A stretch of 64,000 nt of DNA from an uncultured Pelagibacteraceae bacterium. Its GTDB lineage: Bacteria; Pseudomonadota; Alphaproteobacteria; Pelagibacterales; Pelagibacteraceae. Location: contig CACKXS010000003.1 of the NCBI GenBank assembly GCA_902604305.1, forward strand, positions 1-64,000, in the 5' to 3' direction. The position numbers and the translations under genes are program-made. Below are positions 19,317 through 29,134 of the stretch, piece after piece. Below the pieces are notes generated by a model. That model saw only the letters and a list, made by a program, of their open reading frames with translations. It searched no databases and was not told the origin of the DNA. Position 1 is the first letter of the stretch. Every line of letters starts with the position of its first letter.

Positions 19317-20128
19317 AGCTTATTAATCTCCATAGATGATTTAATATAACCTGACATTGTTCCACAGTCCAAATATCTACCTTTAAAATTATGTCCAATG
19401 AACTTTTCTCCATCCTTAATTAATTTTCTTATAGAGTCTGTTATATGGATTTCTCCACCTTTTCCTTTTTTTTGTTTGTACAACTTTTTAAATATTTTTT
19501 TTGTCAATATATATCTACCAATAACAGCATTGTTTGATGGTGCGGATTTTATATCTGGTTTTTCAATTACATCTTTTATGTAAAAATTATTTTTATTTAT
19601 ATTTTTTTTTTTTGAATAAATGCCCCATCGATTTACTGTACTTTTATTTACTTTCATGCTTGCCATAACTGAGCATTTTTTTTTATTATGGATTAAAATC
19701 ATATCTTTTGAGCAATTTTTTTTTATTATTAGATCATCAGGTAGCAACATAAGAAAAAAATTATCTTTAATTAATTTTTTAGTTTTTAGAACAGCATCTC
19801 CTGTTCCTTTGGGGTTATTTTGATAGACAAACTTAATCATTTTTTTATATTTTTTAATTTTTTTGTACTCATTAATTATTCTCAAATTTTTTTTTTTTTT
19901 TATAATTTTTTGATAAAATTTATCATTATAAAAATATTTTTTAATAATTTCCTTTTTTTTCGATATTATAAAAATTATTTCTTTAATCCCTGCCTCTATG
20001 CATTCTTCGATAATATATTCTAAACCTACTTTGCCATTTATTGGAAGAAGTTCTTTAGCGTAAACGCTAGTTAACGGTAATAACCTTGTTCCTAGTCCAG
20101 CCAATGGTATTATTGCTTGTCTTATCAT
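19313..20128 (-). CDS. galU: UTP-glucose-1-phosphate uridylyltransferase
   Basis: Makes UDP-glucose from UTP and glucose-1-phosphate. The nucleotide-binding signature PLAGLGTRLLPLT is near the N-terminus; the sugar-binding VIEKPDIKSAPS and GGEIHITDS motifs follow. At 271 residues it is slightly shorter than E. coli GalU. An unbroken run of 15 adenines on the coding strand (19887-19901) encodes four lysines and part of an asparagine; the frame is intact as read. First gene of the galU-ugd pair. Confidence 0.92.
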   Translation of the reverse strand: MIRQAIIPLAGLGTRLLPLTSVYAKELLPINGKVGLEYIIEECIEAGIKEIIFIISKKKEIIKKYFYNDKFYQKIIKKKKNLRIINEYKKIKKYKKMIKFVYQNNPKGTGDAVLKTKKLIKDNFFLMLLPDDLIIKKNCSKDMILIHNKKKCSVMASMKVNKSTVNRWGIYSKKKNINKNNFYIKDVIEKPDIKSAPSNNAVIGRYILTKKIFKKLYKQKKGKGGEIHITDSIRKLIKDGEKFIGHNFKGRYLDCGTMSGYIKSSMEINKL

Positions 20129-20159
20129 TAGAATGTATTAATTAAATGAAGTACCATAA

Positions 20160-20972
20160 ATGATAATTTTTAAAAGCATAAATAAATTAAATAAAGAAGT
20201 TAATTTTAAGGCAAACATTGGTTTTGTTCCTACTATGGGATCTTTACACAAAGGTCACATTTCACTTATTAAATCATCGAAAAAAATCTGCCAAAAAACT
20301 ATGGTGAGCATTTTTATAAATCCTTCACAATTCAATAAAAAAAGTGATCTTATGAGCTACCCAAGGAATTTAAAAAAAGACATAAGGATTCTAAATGAAT
20401 TAAAAATTGATTATTTGTTAGTACCAAATGCTAAAGAAGTTTATAAAAAAAATATTAAAAAAAAAATTAATCTAAATAAAAAAGATAAAATAATGTGTGC
20501 CAAGCATAGACCTGGTCATTTTGAGGGAGTTTTAGCTGTAATTAATCAGTTTTTGGAAAGGCTTAAACCTAAATATATTTTTTTCGGAGAAAAAGATTAT
20601 CAGCAATTGTATTTAATTAAAAAGTTAATAAATAAAAAATTTAAAACCAAAATTATTTCATGTTCAACAATTCGAGACAAAAATAAAGTAGCCTTATCTT
20701 CAAGAAATACTTTGCTAACACACAATGATATGAAAAAATCATCCTTTGTTGCTAAGTTATTAATAAATTTTAAAAATAAGTTAAAAAAGAGTATTTATTT
20801 AAAAAAAAATCTTAATAAAATTATTTTTGAAATAAATAACCTAAAAAATATTAAAATTGAGTATCTAGAAATAAGGAGCAAAAATAATTTGTCAAAAGTT
20901 TTTAATAAAAATAACTTTAAAATTTTTATAGCTTACTATAATAATAAAATTAGATTAATTGATAACTATTAA
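20160..20972 (+). CDS. panC: Pantothenate synthetase
   Basis: Condenses pantoate and beta-alanine with ATP to form pantothenate. The HIGH-like nucleotide-binding motif is MGSLHKGH (His30 and His33); FINPSQF, PGHFEGV and FGEKDYQQL follow as in the family. Length is 270 residues and the protein is very lysine-rich, ending in a divergent C-terminal domain. It stands alone: divergent from galU with 31 bases between them, and convergent with mgtE with two bases between them. No panB is adjacent. Confidence 0.93.
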   Translation: MIIFKSINKLNKEVNFKANIGFVPTMGSLHKGHISLIKSSKKICQKTMVSIFINPSQFNKKSDLMSYPRNLKKDIRILNELKIDYLLVPNAKEVYKKNIKKKINLNKKDKIMCAKHRPGHFEGVLAVINQFLERLKPKYIFFGEKDYQQLYLIKKLINKKFKTKIISCSTIRDKNKVALSSRNTLLTHNDMKKSSFVAKLLINFKNKLKKSIYLKKNLNKIIFEINNLKNIKIEYLEIRSKNNLSKVFNKNNFKIFIAYYNNKIRLIDNY

Positions 20973-20974
20973 TG

Positions 20975-22351
20975 TTAATAAAAGAAATAAGCTCCAATAC
21001 CTAGAAAAGATAAAAAACCTATAACATCCGTAATGGTAGTTACAAACACACTTGATGATATTGCTGGATCTATGTTCATTTTTTTTAACGATACAGGTAC
21101 TAATATTCCAAAAAGACCAGCAACAATCATATTTAATATCATTGAGATTGATATAATTAGTGAAAGGGTAGTATCATTAAACCATAATTGAACAACGACT
21201 GCACTTATAATTGCAAATATTATCCCATTTAAAATACCAATAGAAAATTCTTTTATTATATTTTGTGAAAAATTATTTCTAGTTAATTCGTTTGTAGCAA
21301 TAGTTCTAATAGTTACTGCAAGCGTTTGCATTCCTGCGTTACCTCCCATTGATGCAACTATAGGCATTAGTACAGCTAGAGCTACAACTTTCTCTATATC
21401 CTCCTGAAAAAATCCTATAACTACTGATGCAAGAATCGCTGTAAACAAATTAAGTAAAAGCCAAGTGAATCGTCTTTTTGTTTTTTTAAAAACACCATCT
21501 GTTATTTCTTCATCGCCTACTCCTGCAAGTCGTAATGCATCTTCTTCGGCCTCTTCTTTTAGAACGGTCAAAATATCATCACTAGTAATCATCCCAACCA
21601 ACTTATTATTCTTGTCAACAACGCAAGCGGAATTTAAATTATAATTTTCAAATATATGACCAACTTCCTCTCTATCCATATCAACAGGTATGGAAAGTTG
21701 TGTTTCGTTCATGATTGAATTCATTTTTGTTTCTCTTGAAGTTCTTAAAACTTTAGAAGATGGTACGGATCCAATAGGTTTAAATTCATTATCAACTATA
21801 AAAATTTCTAAAAATTCTTCTGGTAAATCTTTATTTTCTCTTAAATAATCAATTGTTTGTCCAACTGACCAATTACTTGGAATTGCTGTAAATTCTCTTT
21901 GCATTATTCTGGCTGCTGAGTCTTCTGGATAGCTTAGACTTTCTAAAAGTACAAATCTATCCTTTGGTGGTAAAGAACTTAAAATTTCATTTTTATTTTT
22001 TTCATCGATGTTCTCTAAAATTTTGATTGAGTCATCAGATTCTAAATTTTTTAATATATAAACAATTGAGTCTTTAGATAAGTACTTTATTACTTCAGAT
22101 TGCACTGATTCATTAATTTCAACAAATACCTCAGGGTCAATTTTAAAATTATTTAATTTGATTAAATTTTCCCTATCGTTTTCGTTGAGATGCTCGATAA
22201 TATCCGCTGCATCGGCAGGATGCATTTCCTTAAATGAATTTGAAATAAATACAGCATCATTGCTGGCAATTTTATCAGTGACAACCTTGATATATTCTTT
22301 ATTAAATTCAAAATTGACTTTTTTATCTTTAATTTTTCTTACTAAAGTCAT
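20975..22351 (-). CDS. mgtE: Magnesium transporter MgtE
   Basis: A 458-residue Mg2+ channel/transporter. The N-terminal MgtE superhelical domain (HPADAADIIEHL, LPPKDRFVLLES) is followed by a pair of CBS domains (about 140-265, with GSVPSSKVL and LVGMITSDDIL) that sense cytosolic Mg2+ in characterised homologues, a connecting helix, and about five membrane segments including the pore-lining region with MPIVASMGGNAGMQ. Divergent from lipB. Confidence 0.93.
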   Translation of the reverse strand: MTLVRKIKDKKVNFEFNKEYIKVVTDKIASNDAVFISNSFKEMHPADAADIIEHLNENDRENLIKLNNFKIDPEVFVEINESVQSEVIKYLSKDSIVYILKNLESDDSIKILENIDEKNKNEILSSLPPKDRFVLLESLSYPEDSAARIMQREFTAIPSNWSVGQTIDYLRENKDLPEEFLEIFIVDNEFKPIGSVPSSKVLRTSRETKMNSIMNETQLSIPVDMDREEVGHIFENYNLNSACVVDKNNKLVGMITSDDILTVLKEEAEEDALRLAGVGDEEITDGVFKKTKRRFTWLLLNLFTAILASVVIGFFQEDIEKVVALAVLMPIVASMGGNAGMQTLAVTIRTIATNELTRNNFSQNIIKEFSIGILNGIIFAIISAVVVQLWFNDTTLSLIISISMILNMIVAGLFGILVPVSLKKMNIDPAISSSVFVTTITDVIGFLSFLGIGAYFFY

Positions 22352-22410
22352 AAAAACCTTTATTTTTATATGGCACTATTAATACATAATTTTTATATTA
22401 CAATTCTTTA

Positions 22411-23031
22411 ATGGATATAGAGATAAAAAAATCAATAAAACCTGTAAATTATTTAGATGCATTAAAAACTCTAGAGGAAAGAGTTGATAAAATAATTAAA
22501 AATGAAGAAAATGAATTAATATGGATTTTAGAGCATCCACCAACTTTTACAGCTGGAACGAGTTATAATAAATCGGATATTTTAGATAAATCAGTTAATG
22601 TCATTAAAACCTCGAGGGGAGGAAAAATTACATGGCATGGACCTGGTCAATTGATTTGCTACTTGGTAATTAATTTAAATAACAGAAAAAAAGATATTAG
22701 AAAATTTATAAACATTATTGAAAACTCAATAATTGAATCGTTAAAAAATTTTGGATTAGAAACTTATAGAGATCGAAAAAATATTGGAATTTGGGTAAAA
22801 TATAAAAACGAAGAGATGAAAGTTGCTGCCTTAGGAATAAAAATAAGAAAATGGATAACTTATCATGGATTTTCAATTAATATAAATAATAGTATTTCTA
22901 ATTATAAAAAAATTATACCATGTGGAATAAAAGATAAACCAGTTACAACATTAGAAAATATTTATAAACAAAATTATGACAAATTACCTGATGAATTAAT
23001 AAAAAATTTAATTATTAATTTAAAAACCTGA
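22411..23031 (+). CDS. lipB: Octanoyl-ACP:protein octanoyltransferase
   Basis: Transfers octanoate from ACP to lipoyl domains, the first step of lipoate assembly. The substrate pocket motif RGGKITWHGPGQL is at 69-81, Lys144 in AALGIKI and Cys171 in IPCGIKD form the expected Cys/Lys catalytic pair. Length 206. GcvH, encoded at 61770-62150, would be one of its targets. Its last 17 bases overlap the convergent pseudouridine synthase gene. Confidence 0.93.
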   Translation: MDIEIKKSIKPVNYLDALKTLEERVDKIIKNEENELIWILEHPPTFTAGTSYNKSDILDKSVNVIKTSRGGKITWHGPGQLICYLVINLNNRKKDIRKFINIIENSIIESLKNFGLETYRDRKNIGIWVKYKNEEMKVAALGIKIRKWITYHGFSININNSISNYKKIIPCGIKDKPVTTLENIYKQNYDKLPDELIKNLIINLKT

Positions 23032-23926
23032 GTCTTTTTGTTTTGATAAGATTTTTAAAATAATTTGGCAATAATGCTTTATAGGTATATTTTTTATTAT
23101 TAATCATAAATTTTATCTTGTATGAATGAAGCATTAACTCTTTATTTTTAGTTTTTAAATTTTTTGAATAAGTATATTTATCATCACCATATATAGGGTG
23201 ACCTATAAGAGAAAGCTGCTTCCTTAATTGATGCTTTCTTCCAGTAACTGGGTTCATTTCTAATAAAGTACAATTTGAATTTTTATCAATAACTCTGAAT
23301 AATGTTTTAGAATTTTCGATTATTTCTTTTTTTCCCTCATGTCTTATTAAATTTTGATCAAAAATTCCTTTTTCAGTTTCCAACTCTCCATAACATATAG
23401 CTATGTATGTTTTATGGATTTTTCTTAATCTAAATAAAGATGTAAGTAATTTTGCTGTGTTTCTATTTTTTGCAATTATAAATACACCTGATGTGTCTTT
23501 GTCCAGTCTATGAACTGAATACGGTTTACTATTTTCAAATATTTTACTCTTTGAAAATATATCAATTAGATTTTTTTTTGATTTAGTTCCACCTTGAACT
23601 GCTATTCCAGCTTCTTTATTAACTACAATAAAATTTTCATTATCATCAATAATTAAATTTTCATTTTCTTTAATTACTTCATTTGTTGGTTTAAACTTTG
23701 TTTTTTTTTGTATAATTTTTTCTTCAAATTTAACGTCATATACATTTATAATATCTTTAAAATTTAATTTTGTTGAACTTTTTATCTTTTTTCTATTGAG
23801 TTTAATTTTTCCTGATCTAAGAGATTTTTCAATTAAACCTTGAGGTACTTTGCCTAGATTATTTCTAATCCATTTATCAATTCTTATACCTTCGTATGAA
23901 GCGTCTACGATATAAGACTTGTTCAT
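23015..23926 (-). CDS. Pseudouridine synthase, RluC/RluD type
   Basis: An N-terminal S4 RNA-binding domain (about 14-60) is followed by a RluA-family catalytic domain with the signature HRLDKDTSG; Asp142 is the catalytic aspartate. GRKHQLRKQL and HPIYGDDKY complete the family pattern. 303 residues. Such enzymes convert specific 23S rRNA uridines to pseudouridine; length and domain order fit RluC or RluD, but the target cannot be decided here. It follows rplQ by eleven bases and closes the ribosomal block. Confidence 0.88.
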   Translation of the reverse strand: MNKSYIVDASYEGIRIDKWIRNNLGKVPQGLIEKSLRSGKIKLNRKKIKSSTKLNFKDIINVYDVKFEEKIIQKKTKFKPTNEVIKENENLIIDDNENFIVVNKEAGIAVQGGTKSKKNLIDIFSKSKIFENSKPYSVHRLDKDTSGVFIIAKNRNTAKLLTSLFRLRKIHKTYIAICYGELETEKGIFDQNLIRHEGKKEIIENSKTLFRVIDKNSNCTLLEMNPVTGRKHQLRKQLSLIGHPIYGDDKYTYSKNLKTKNKELMLHSYKIKFMINNKKYTYKALLPNYFKNLIKTKRLRFLN

Positions 23927-23937
23927 TTTTTAAGTAA

Positions 23938-24372
23938 TTATGCTGAAGCTGCTTTTTTTTCTTCTTGATTCTTCTTTACTTCTTTTTGTTTACGGTCTAC
24001 CCTTTTTGCCTCTACATCTCTATCAATAAATTCAATTATAGCTAATGGAGCATTATCTCCGTATCTAAAGCCAGCTTTTATAATTCTTGTATAACCACCT
24101 TTTCTAGTTTCAAATCTTTTAGCCAAATTTTTTTTTACTTTATTAGCTGACTTAATATCCTGTAATTTTGATACTAATATTTTTGTATTCTGCAAATTTC
24201 CTTTTTTTCCTAAGGTTATTATTTTGTCTGCTTGTGGTTTAAGAACTTTGGCTTTTGGTAATGTTGTTGTTATTTGCTCGTATTTAATTAATGAATTAAG
24301 CATATTTTTTATTAATGCCTTTCTATGCTCTGATGTCCTGTTTAATTTTTTATGTCCCAATCTATGTCTCAT
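23938..24372 (-). CDS. rplQ: 50S ribosomal protein L17
   Basis: Begins [12 protein letters not shown], the invariant L17 start, and holds the YTRIIKAGFRYGDNAPLAIIE core. At 144 residues it is longer than E. coli L17 (127) because of a lysine-rich, charged C-terminal tail. L17 sits near the tunnel exit of the large subunit. Its start overlaps the rpoA stop by one base; last ribosomal protein gene of the alpha operon. Confidence 0.96.
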   Translation of the reverse strand: MRHRLGHKKLNRTSEHRKALIKNMLNSLIKYEQITTTLPKAKVLKPQADKIITLGKKGNLQNTKILVSKLQDIKSANKVKKNLAKRFETRKGGYTRIIKAGFRYGDNAPLAIIEFIDRDVEAKRVDRKQKEVKKNQEEKKAASA

Positions 24373-25400
24373 TATATAGCTTCTTCCAGTTTTTTTGATA
24401 ATTCTACAATATTATCTGGCGGCCAATTTGGAATTTCCATTCCCAAATATAATGACATTGTATTTAAAACTTCTTTAATTTCATTTAGTGACTTTCTTCC
24501 AAAATTTGGAGTTCGTAGCATTTCGCCCTCAGATTTTTGCACAAGATCACCGATATAAATTATATTATCATTTTTAAGGCAATTCATTGATCTTACAGAA
24601 AGCTCAAGTTCATCAACTTTTCTAAGTAAATTTTTATTAAATTCAGGCTCAGATGGTTTCTCTCTTGTAATTACTTCTTTTGGTTCATCAAAATTTACAA
24701 ACATACCAAGTTGATCTTGAAAGATTCTTGCTGAATATGCCACGGCATCTTCTGCTGATATTGAACCATTTGTTTCAACTTCCATTATAAGTTTATCGTA
24801 ATCTAAAGCTTTTCCTTCTCTAGCTGTGCTTACTGAGTATGAAACTTTTTTTACAGGGCTAAAAAGTGAGTCAATAGGTATTAATCCTAAAGGAGGTTCT
24901 TCTTGTTTATTCATTTCAGCAGAAACATAACCTTTTCCACTACCAACTGTCATTTCCATATGAAAATTTGTATTTTCATCAAGGTTACATATAACCAATT
25001 CTGGGTTTAAAATTTCTATATCTGCTACTTCTGAAATATTTGATGCTTTAATTTCTCCAGGACCTTTTGCATCCAAGATTAATTTTTTAGATCCTTCTGC
25101 ATTACTTTTTAAAGCCAAAGATTTTACATTTAGTACAATGTCTGTTACGTCTTCTCTTACGCCTTTAATTGAAGAAAACTCATGAAGTACACCATCTATT
25201 TGTACTGCTGTAACTGCAGTTCCTCTTATAGATGATAATAATATTCTTCTTAAAGAATTTCCTAAAGTTAGTCCATAGCCCTTTTCTAATGGTTCGGCTA
25301 TAATTTTTGCATATGATTTGTCATTACTTAATTGAACATCAAGTTTTTTAGGTTTAATAAGAGATTTCCAATTTTTTATATTCACATTAGTAGTTTCCAT
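24372..25400 (-). CDS. rpoA: RNA polymerase alpha subunit
   Basis: Alpha subunit, 342 residues. The N-terminal assembly domain includes the dimerisation stretch [17 protein letters not shown]; a flexible linker near 235-250 leads to the C-terminal domain with [14 protein letters not shown], which contacts UP elements and activators. Usual alpha-operon position between rpsK and rplQ; two bases separate it from rpsK. Confidence 0.97.
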   Translation of the reverse strand: METTNVNIKNWKSLIKPKKLDVQLSNDKSYAKIIAEPLEKGYGLTLGNSLRRILLSSIRGTAVTAVQIDGVLHEFSSIKGVREDVTDIVLNVKSLALKSNAEGSKKLILDAKGPGEIKASNISEVADIEILNPELVICNLDENTNFHMEMTVGSGKGYVSAEMNKQEEPPLGLIPIDSLFSPVKKVSYSVSTAREGKALDYDKLIMEVETNGSISAEDAVAYSARIFQDQLGMFVNFDEPKEVITREKPSEPEFNKNLLRKVDELELSVRSMNCLKNDNIIYIGDLVQKSEGEMLRTPNFGRKSLNEIKEVLNTMSLYLGMEIPNWPPDNIVELSKKLEEAI

Positions 25401-25402
25401 TT

Positions 25403-25855
25403 TTAAACTCTCCTTTTTTTTGGCGGTCTTGTTCCGTTATGTGGCATTGGTGTTGAATCTTTAATTGTAAGAATTTTAAATCCTCTGGCTTGTAAAGCTC
25501 TTAATGCTGTCTCTCTTCCAGAGCCTGGACCTTTAACTTCTACTGATAAAGTTCTCATTCCTACTTCCAACGCTTTTGAAGCCGCAGCATCTGCTGCTAC
25601 TTGTGCAGCATATGGAGTTGATTTTCTAGATCCTTTAAATCCTTTTTGTCCGGCCGATGCCCAAGAAATGACATTTCCACTTGTGTCAGCTATAGAAACA
25701 ATTGTATTATTAAAAGTTGATTGCACGTAAGCAACACCATTTAAAATATTTTTTTTAGTCTTTTTTTTTTTTGAATAAGTACTTTTTTTAATTACCTTAG
25801 CTTTTTCTTGTACTTGATCTTTTTTATCAGCACTAACTTTTTTTTCTTTACTCAT
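25403..25855 (-). CDS. rpsK: 30S ribosomal protein S11
   Basis: S11 of the platform region of the small subunit. The core contains [14 protein letters not shown], the [19 protein letters not shown] segment and the universal C-terminal end [13 protein letters not shown]. It has 150 residues against about 129 in E. coli; the excess is a lysine-rich N-terminal extension of roughly 25 residues, probably reaching into rRNA. It follows rpsM by twelve bases. Confidence 0.96.
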   Translation of the reverse strand: MSKEKKVSADKKDQVQEKAKVIKKSTYSKKKKTKKNILNGVAYVQSTFNNTIVSIADTSGNVISWASAGQKGFKGSRKSTPYAAQVAADAAASKALEVGMRTLSVEVKGPGSGRETALRALQARGFKILTIKDSTPMPHNGTRPPKKRRV

Positions 25856-25867
25856 ATTTTTTTAAAC

Positions 25868-26251
25868 TTATTTCTTTAACGGTGTTAATTTTTTACCAGC
25901 TATAGCTATTGCTTTTCCTTTTCTAGTTCTTGCATTACATCTTGTCCTTTGACCTCTTACAGGTAGTTTTTTTCTATGTCTTGAACCTCTATACGAAGCT
26001 AAATCAATTAACCTCTTTATACTTAATGAATTTTCTCTTCTTAAATCACCTTCTACAGTAAAATTTTTATCAATATATTCTCTAATTTTTAAAATTTGAT
26101 CGTCTGTTAGCTGATTAACTCTTGTTGCTTTTTCAATTTCTAAATCTTTACATATTTGGTAAGAAAATTTATCACCAATGCCATAAATGTATGTTAGTCC
26201 TATATGAACTAATTTATTTTGAGGAATGTTTACACCTGCTATACGAGCCAT
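25868..26251 (-). CDS. rpsM: 30S ribosomal protein S13
   Basis: S13 of the small-subunit head, which bridges to the large subunit and contacts P-site tRNA. Starts [13 protein letters not shown] and carries the [18 protein letters not shown] segment near the C-terminus. 127 residues. A strong candidate promoter lies just upstream (26275-26302), so the alpha operon (rpsM-rpsK-rpoA-rplQ) can probably be transcribed independently of the genes before it. Confidence 0.97.
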   Translation of the reverse strand: MARIAGVNIPQNKLVHIGLTYIYGIGDKFSYQICKDLEIEKATRVNQLTDDQILKIREYIDKNFTVEGDLRRENSLSIKRLIDLASYRGSRHRKKLPVRGQRTRCNARTRKGKAIAIAGKKLTPLKK

Positions 26252-26274
26252 ATTATTGAAGTAAAATTTAGCCT

Positions 26275-26302
26275 TTTATATAAGAAGTTCTTTTAATGTC
26301 AA
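26275..26302 (-). promoter_or_regulatory. Candidate sigma-70 promoter of the alpha operon
   Basis: Reading the minus strand, TTGACA (26302-26297) and TATAAA (26280-26275) are 16 bases apart, close to a consensus housekeeping promoter. Transcription would begin near 26268, about 17 bases before the rpsM ATG. It occupies a 55-base gap between adk and rpsM, one of the few gaps in the ribosomal block. Confidence 0.65.
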
Positions 26303-26306
26303 TGTA

Positions 26307-26870
26307 TTATAAAGTTATAATTTGCTCAATTTTGCTTGAAATTACTTCAATTTTTTCACTTCCGTCTATTTCATAATAATTTGGATTTTTAGAATAGAAA
26401 TCTAACACAGGTCTAGTTGTTTCCATGTAAGTATCATACCTTTTAAGAATAGTATTCAAGTCATCATCTGATCTTTTTTCTAAAATTTTTCTTCTCTCAA
26501 TTCTTTTTACTATTGTATCTTTATTTACATTAAGAAAAAAAATAAAATCTATTTTTTGTTTTGAACTATTTAATAATGAATCTAAATTTTTAGCCTGACT
26601 TAATGACCTAGGGTATCCATCAAATATTAATTTATCTTTTTTATTTGGGTCAAATATAATATTTTTTATAATTTTATTAACTATATCATCAGTTGCAAAA
26701 TCGCCTTTAGAAATAATTTCTTCAACTTCTTTACCTATTTCAGATTTTTTTTTAATTTCATTTCTGAGAAGATCACCAGTTGAAACTTGATAAAGATTAA
26801 ATTTTTTTACAATATTTTGAGCTTGAGTTCCTTTTCCTGCACCTGGTGGTCCAAAAATTACAACATTCAC
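26307..26870 (-). CDS. adk: Adenylate kinase, short form
   Basis: Interconverts ATP, AMP and ADP. P-loop GPPGAGKGT at 7-15, AMP-binding STGDLLR, DGYPRSLSQA with the conserved Arg, and a C-terminal DGSEKIE. At 187 residues it belongs to the short type whose LID is a brief loop and lacks the zinc-finger insert of long forms. The secY-adk-rpsM order is typical of alphaproteobacteria. Six bases follow secY. Confidence 0.95.
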   Translation of the reverse strand: MNVVIFGPPGAGKGTQAQNIVKKFNLYQVSTGDLLRNEIKKKSEIGKEVEEIISKGDFATDDIVNKIIKNIIFDPNKKDKLIFDGYPRSLSQAKNLDSLLNSSKQKIDFIFFLNVNKDTIVKRIERRKILEKRSDDDLNTILKRYDTYMETTRPVLDFYSKNPNYYEIDGSEKIEVISSKIEQIITL

Positions 26871-26876
26871 TTTTTA

Positions 26877-28157
26877 TTATCTTCCAAATTTAGTTTTCTT
26901 TATTAATTGTTCATACTGTGAACTCATTAGTCTAGTTTGTATTTGAGTAACAGTATCTATAGCAACCACAACAACGATTAAAATTGAAGTTCCTCCCAAA
27001 TAAAAAGGAATTGGATAATTAGCAATTAAAAATTCAGGCATTAAACAAACTAGAGTTAAGTAGAGAGCACCAATTGTTGTTAATTTTGTTAGTATATTGT
27101 CTATATACAAAGCTGTACTTTCCCCTGGTCTAATACCAGGAATGAATCCTCCATATTTTCTTAAATTTTCAGCTGTTTCTGTAGGATTGAAAGTTATAGA
27201 AGTATAAAAAAACGTGAAAAAAATAATTCCTGATGCATATAGCAACATATACAAAGGTTGACCTTGTGAAAAAAATGAAACAATTGTTTGAAAAGTTTCA
27301 TTTTGAGAGGCATTAAAATTTGAAAAAGTTACAGGAAGTAGTAACAAAGCAGAAGCAAAAATTGCAGGTATAACGCCAGCTGAGTTTATTTTTAATGGTA
27401 AATGTGATGAATCACCACCATATATTTTATTTCCCATTTGTCTTTTAGGATAATTAATTAATATTTTTCTTAATGCTCTTTCCATAAATACTATGAACAT
27501 TATTGTTGCTACCAATAGAACAAATATAAAAATTATCATAACTGTTGAAATTGCTCCAGTTCTACCTAGTTCAAAAGTTGTTACTAAGGCTCTTGGAATT
27601 TCTGCTACAATTCCTGAAAATATTATTAATGATATTCCATTACCAATACCTCTTTGTGTTATCTGTTCTCCTAGCCACATCAAAAACATTGTTCCTGCAA
27701 CTATTGTTGTAACTGTAGAAATTTTAAAAAATAATCCTGGGTTTATTACTAAATTAGCTGAAGATTCAAGGCCAACGGATAGACCATATCCTTGGACGGT
27801 AGCTAATAGAACGGTTCCATATCTCGTTATTTGAGTTATTTTTTGTCTACCAGTTTCACCTTGGCTTTTTAAATTTTTAAAATAATCTGAAACACCTGTT
27901 AGCAACTGGACTATAATTGATGAAGATATATAAGGCATAATACCAAGGGCAAAAATTGCCATTCTACTTACTGCTCCACCCGCAAATACATTAAACATTC
28001 CTAGTAATCCTTGCTGATTAGATTGCATCATTTGTTGAAGTTGTTCAGGGTCAATACCTGGTAGAGGCACAAATGTACCAAATCTATAGACTGATAGGAT
28101 AAAAATAGTAAATAAAATTCTATTTCTTAAATCATTAGACTGAGAAGATTCACTCAT
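26877..28157 (-). CDS. secY: Protein translocase subunit SecY
   Basis: Pore-forming subunit of the Sec translocon, with ten predicted membrane helices in 426 residues. Recognisable regions are FGTFVPLPGID in the first periplasmic loop, PYISSSIIVQLL in helix 2 and the cytosolic GIRPGESTALYI loop that binds SecA or the ribosome. Its N-terminus is short and soluble. Partner SecE is encoded at 50838-51029. It follows rplO by six bases. Confidence 0.96.
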   Translation of the reverse strand: MSESSQSNDLRNRILFTIFILSVYRFGTFVPLPGIDPEQLQQMMQSNQQGLLGMFNVFAGGAVSRMAIFALGIMPYISSSIIVQLLTGVSDYFKNLKSQGETGRQKITQITRYGTVLLATVQGYGLSVGLESSANLVINPGLFFKISTVTTIVAGTMFLMWLGEQITQRGIGNGISLIIFSGIVAEIPRALVTTFELGRTGAISTVMIIFIFVLLVATIMFIVFMERALRKILINYPKRQMGNKIYGGDSSHLPLKINSAGVIPAIFASALLLLPVTFSNFNASQNETFQTIVSFFSQGQPLYMLLYASGIIFFTFFYTSITFNPTETAENLRKYGGFIPGIRPGESTALYIDNILTKLTTIGALYLTLVCLMPEFLIANYPIPFYLGGTSILIVVVVAIDTVTQIQTRLMSSQYEQLIKKTKFGR

Positions 28158-28163
28158 AAAATT

Positions 28164-28622
28164 TTATTTTTTTGTATTTAAGCTAATATTTCCACCAACA
28201 TTTTCTATCTTTTGTTTTGCTGATTTGGATGCAAAGTCTACTTTTAAATTTACTTTAAACTTAATTTCACCAGTTCCTAAAATTTTTAATTTATTAACTG
28301 ACTTATTTAAAATGTTTGTTTTTTTTAAACTTTCTAAATCAATTACAGTATCTGAGCCTATCTTTTTTTTATCAATTAAACTCTGGATTTTTTCTAAATT
28401 CATGATTGCAATTTTTTCTTTTTTAATAGGGTTAAAACCTCTTTTAGGCAATCTTCTATATAAAGGCATTTGACCGCCTTCGAAACTTTTGATAGCTACA
28501 CCGCTTCTTGATTTTTGTCCTTTCACACCTCTTCCAGAAGTTTTTCCTTTACCAGAGCCTATTCCTCTGCCAACTCTCATTTTTTTTGATTTAACTTGTA
28601 GTGTTGTATTTAAATTAGTCAT
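28164..28622 (-). CDS. rplO: 50S ribosomal protein L15
   Basis: Late-assembling large-subunit protein. The N-terminal extended tail is glycine- and lysine-rich (RVGRGIGSGKGKTSGRG) and is followed by GGQMPLYRRLPKRGF; the globular half is at the C-terminus. 152 residues. Its ATG overlaps the rpsE stop by one base, which leaves no space for rpmD (L30), usually found between these two genes. Confidence 0.96.
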   Translation of the reverse strand: MTNLNTTLQVKSKKMRVGRGIGSGKGKTSGRGVKGQKSRSGVAIKSFEGGQMPLYRRLPKRGFNPIKKEKIAIMNLEKIQSLIDKKKIGSDTVIDLESLKKTNILNKSVNKLKILGTGEIKFKVNLKVDFASKSAKQKIENVGGNISLNTKK

Positions 28623-29131
28623 TATCCTCTTTTTTCAATAATTTCAGAAATTTTTTTATTTCTTAAAATTGATATATTTTTTGGTGAATTTTGTTTTAAT
28701 AATGCCTTTAAGCATGCTCTAATAACGTTATGAGGATTTGCTGTTCCCAAAGATTTAGCTACAATATCTTTTATTCCAAGAACTTCACAGACTGCTCTTA
28801 CGGGACCACCAGCTATTATTCCTGTGCCTTTAGGTGCAGCTCTTAATTTAATTCTTCCAGCACCATCTTTTCCATATATATCATGATGTATAGTTCTTCC
28901 TTCTCTTAAGGGTATATGAATTAATTTTCTTCTAGCTAATTCATTAGCCTTTTTAATTGCATCTGGCACTTGTTTTGCCTTAGCATGGGCAACACCAATT
29001 TTTCCATTTTGATTACCAACAACCACCAAAGCTGAAAATCCAAATCTTCTTCCACCTTTTACTACTTTAGTAATTCTGTTTATATGAACTAATTTTTCTA
29101 AGTATTCGTTATTTTTTTCAAATTTTTCCAT
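28622..29131 (-). CDS. rpsE: 30S ribosomal protein S5
   Basis: S5 contributes to decoding fidelity and mRNA entry. The double-stranded-RNA-like N-terminal domain includes [15 protein letters not shown], the loop where ram mutations map in E. coli; the C-terminal domain contains [15 protein letters not shown] and [13 protein letters not shown]. 169 residues. It lies three bases after rplR and overlaps rplO. Confidence 0.97.
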   Translation of the reverse strand: MEKFEKNNEYLEKLVHINRITKVVKGGRRFGFSALVVVGNQNGKIGVAHAKAKQVPDAIKKANELARRKLIHIPLREGRTIHHDIYGKDGAGRIKLRAAPKGTGIIAGGPVRAVCEVLGIKDIVAKSLGTANPHNVIRACLKALLKQNSPKNISILRNKKISEIIEKRG

Positions 29132-29134
29132 AAT

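Noticed and set aside
19820..20023. T-rich plus-strand frames opposite galU
   Set aside because: Composed almost only of Phe, Ile, Leu and Asn codons made by the complement of lysine-rich galU; shadows.
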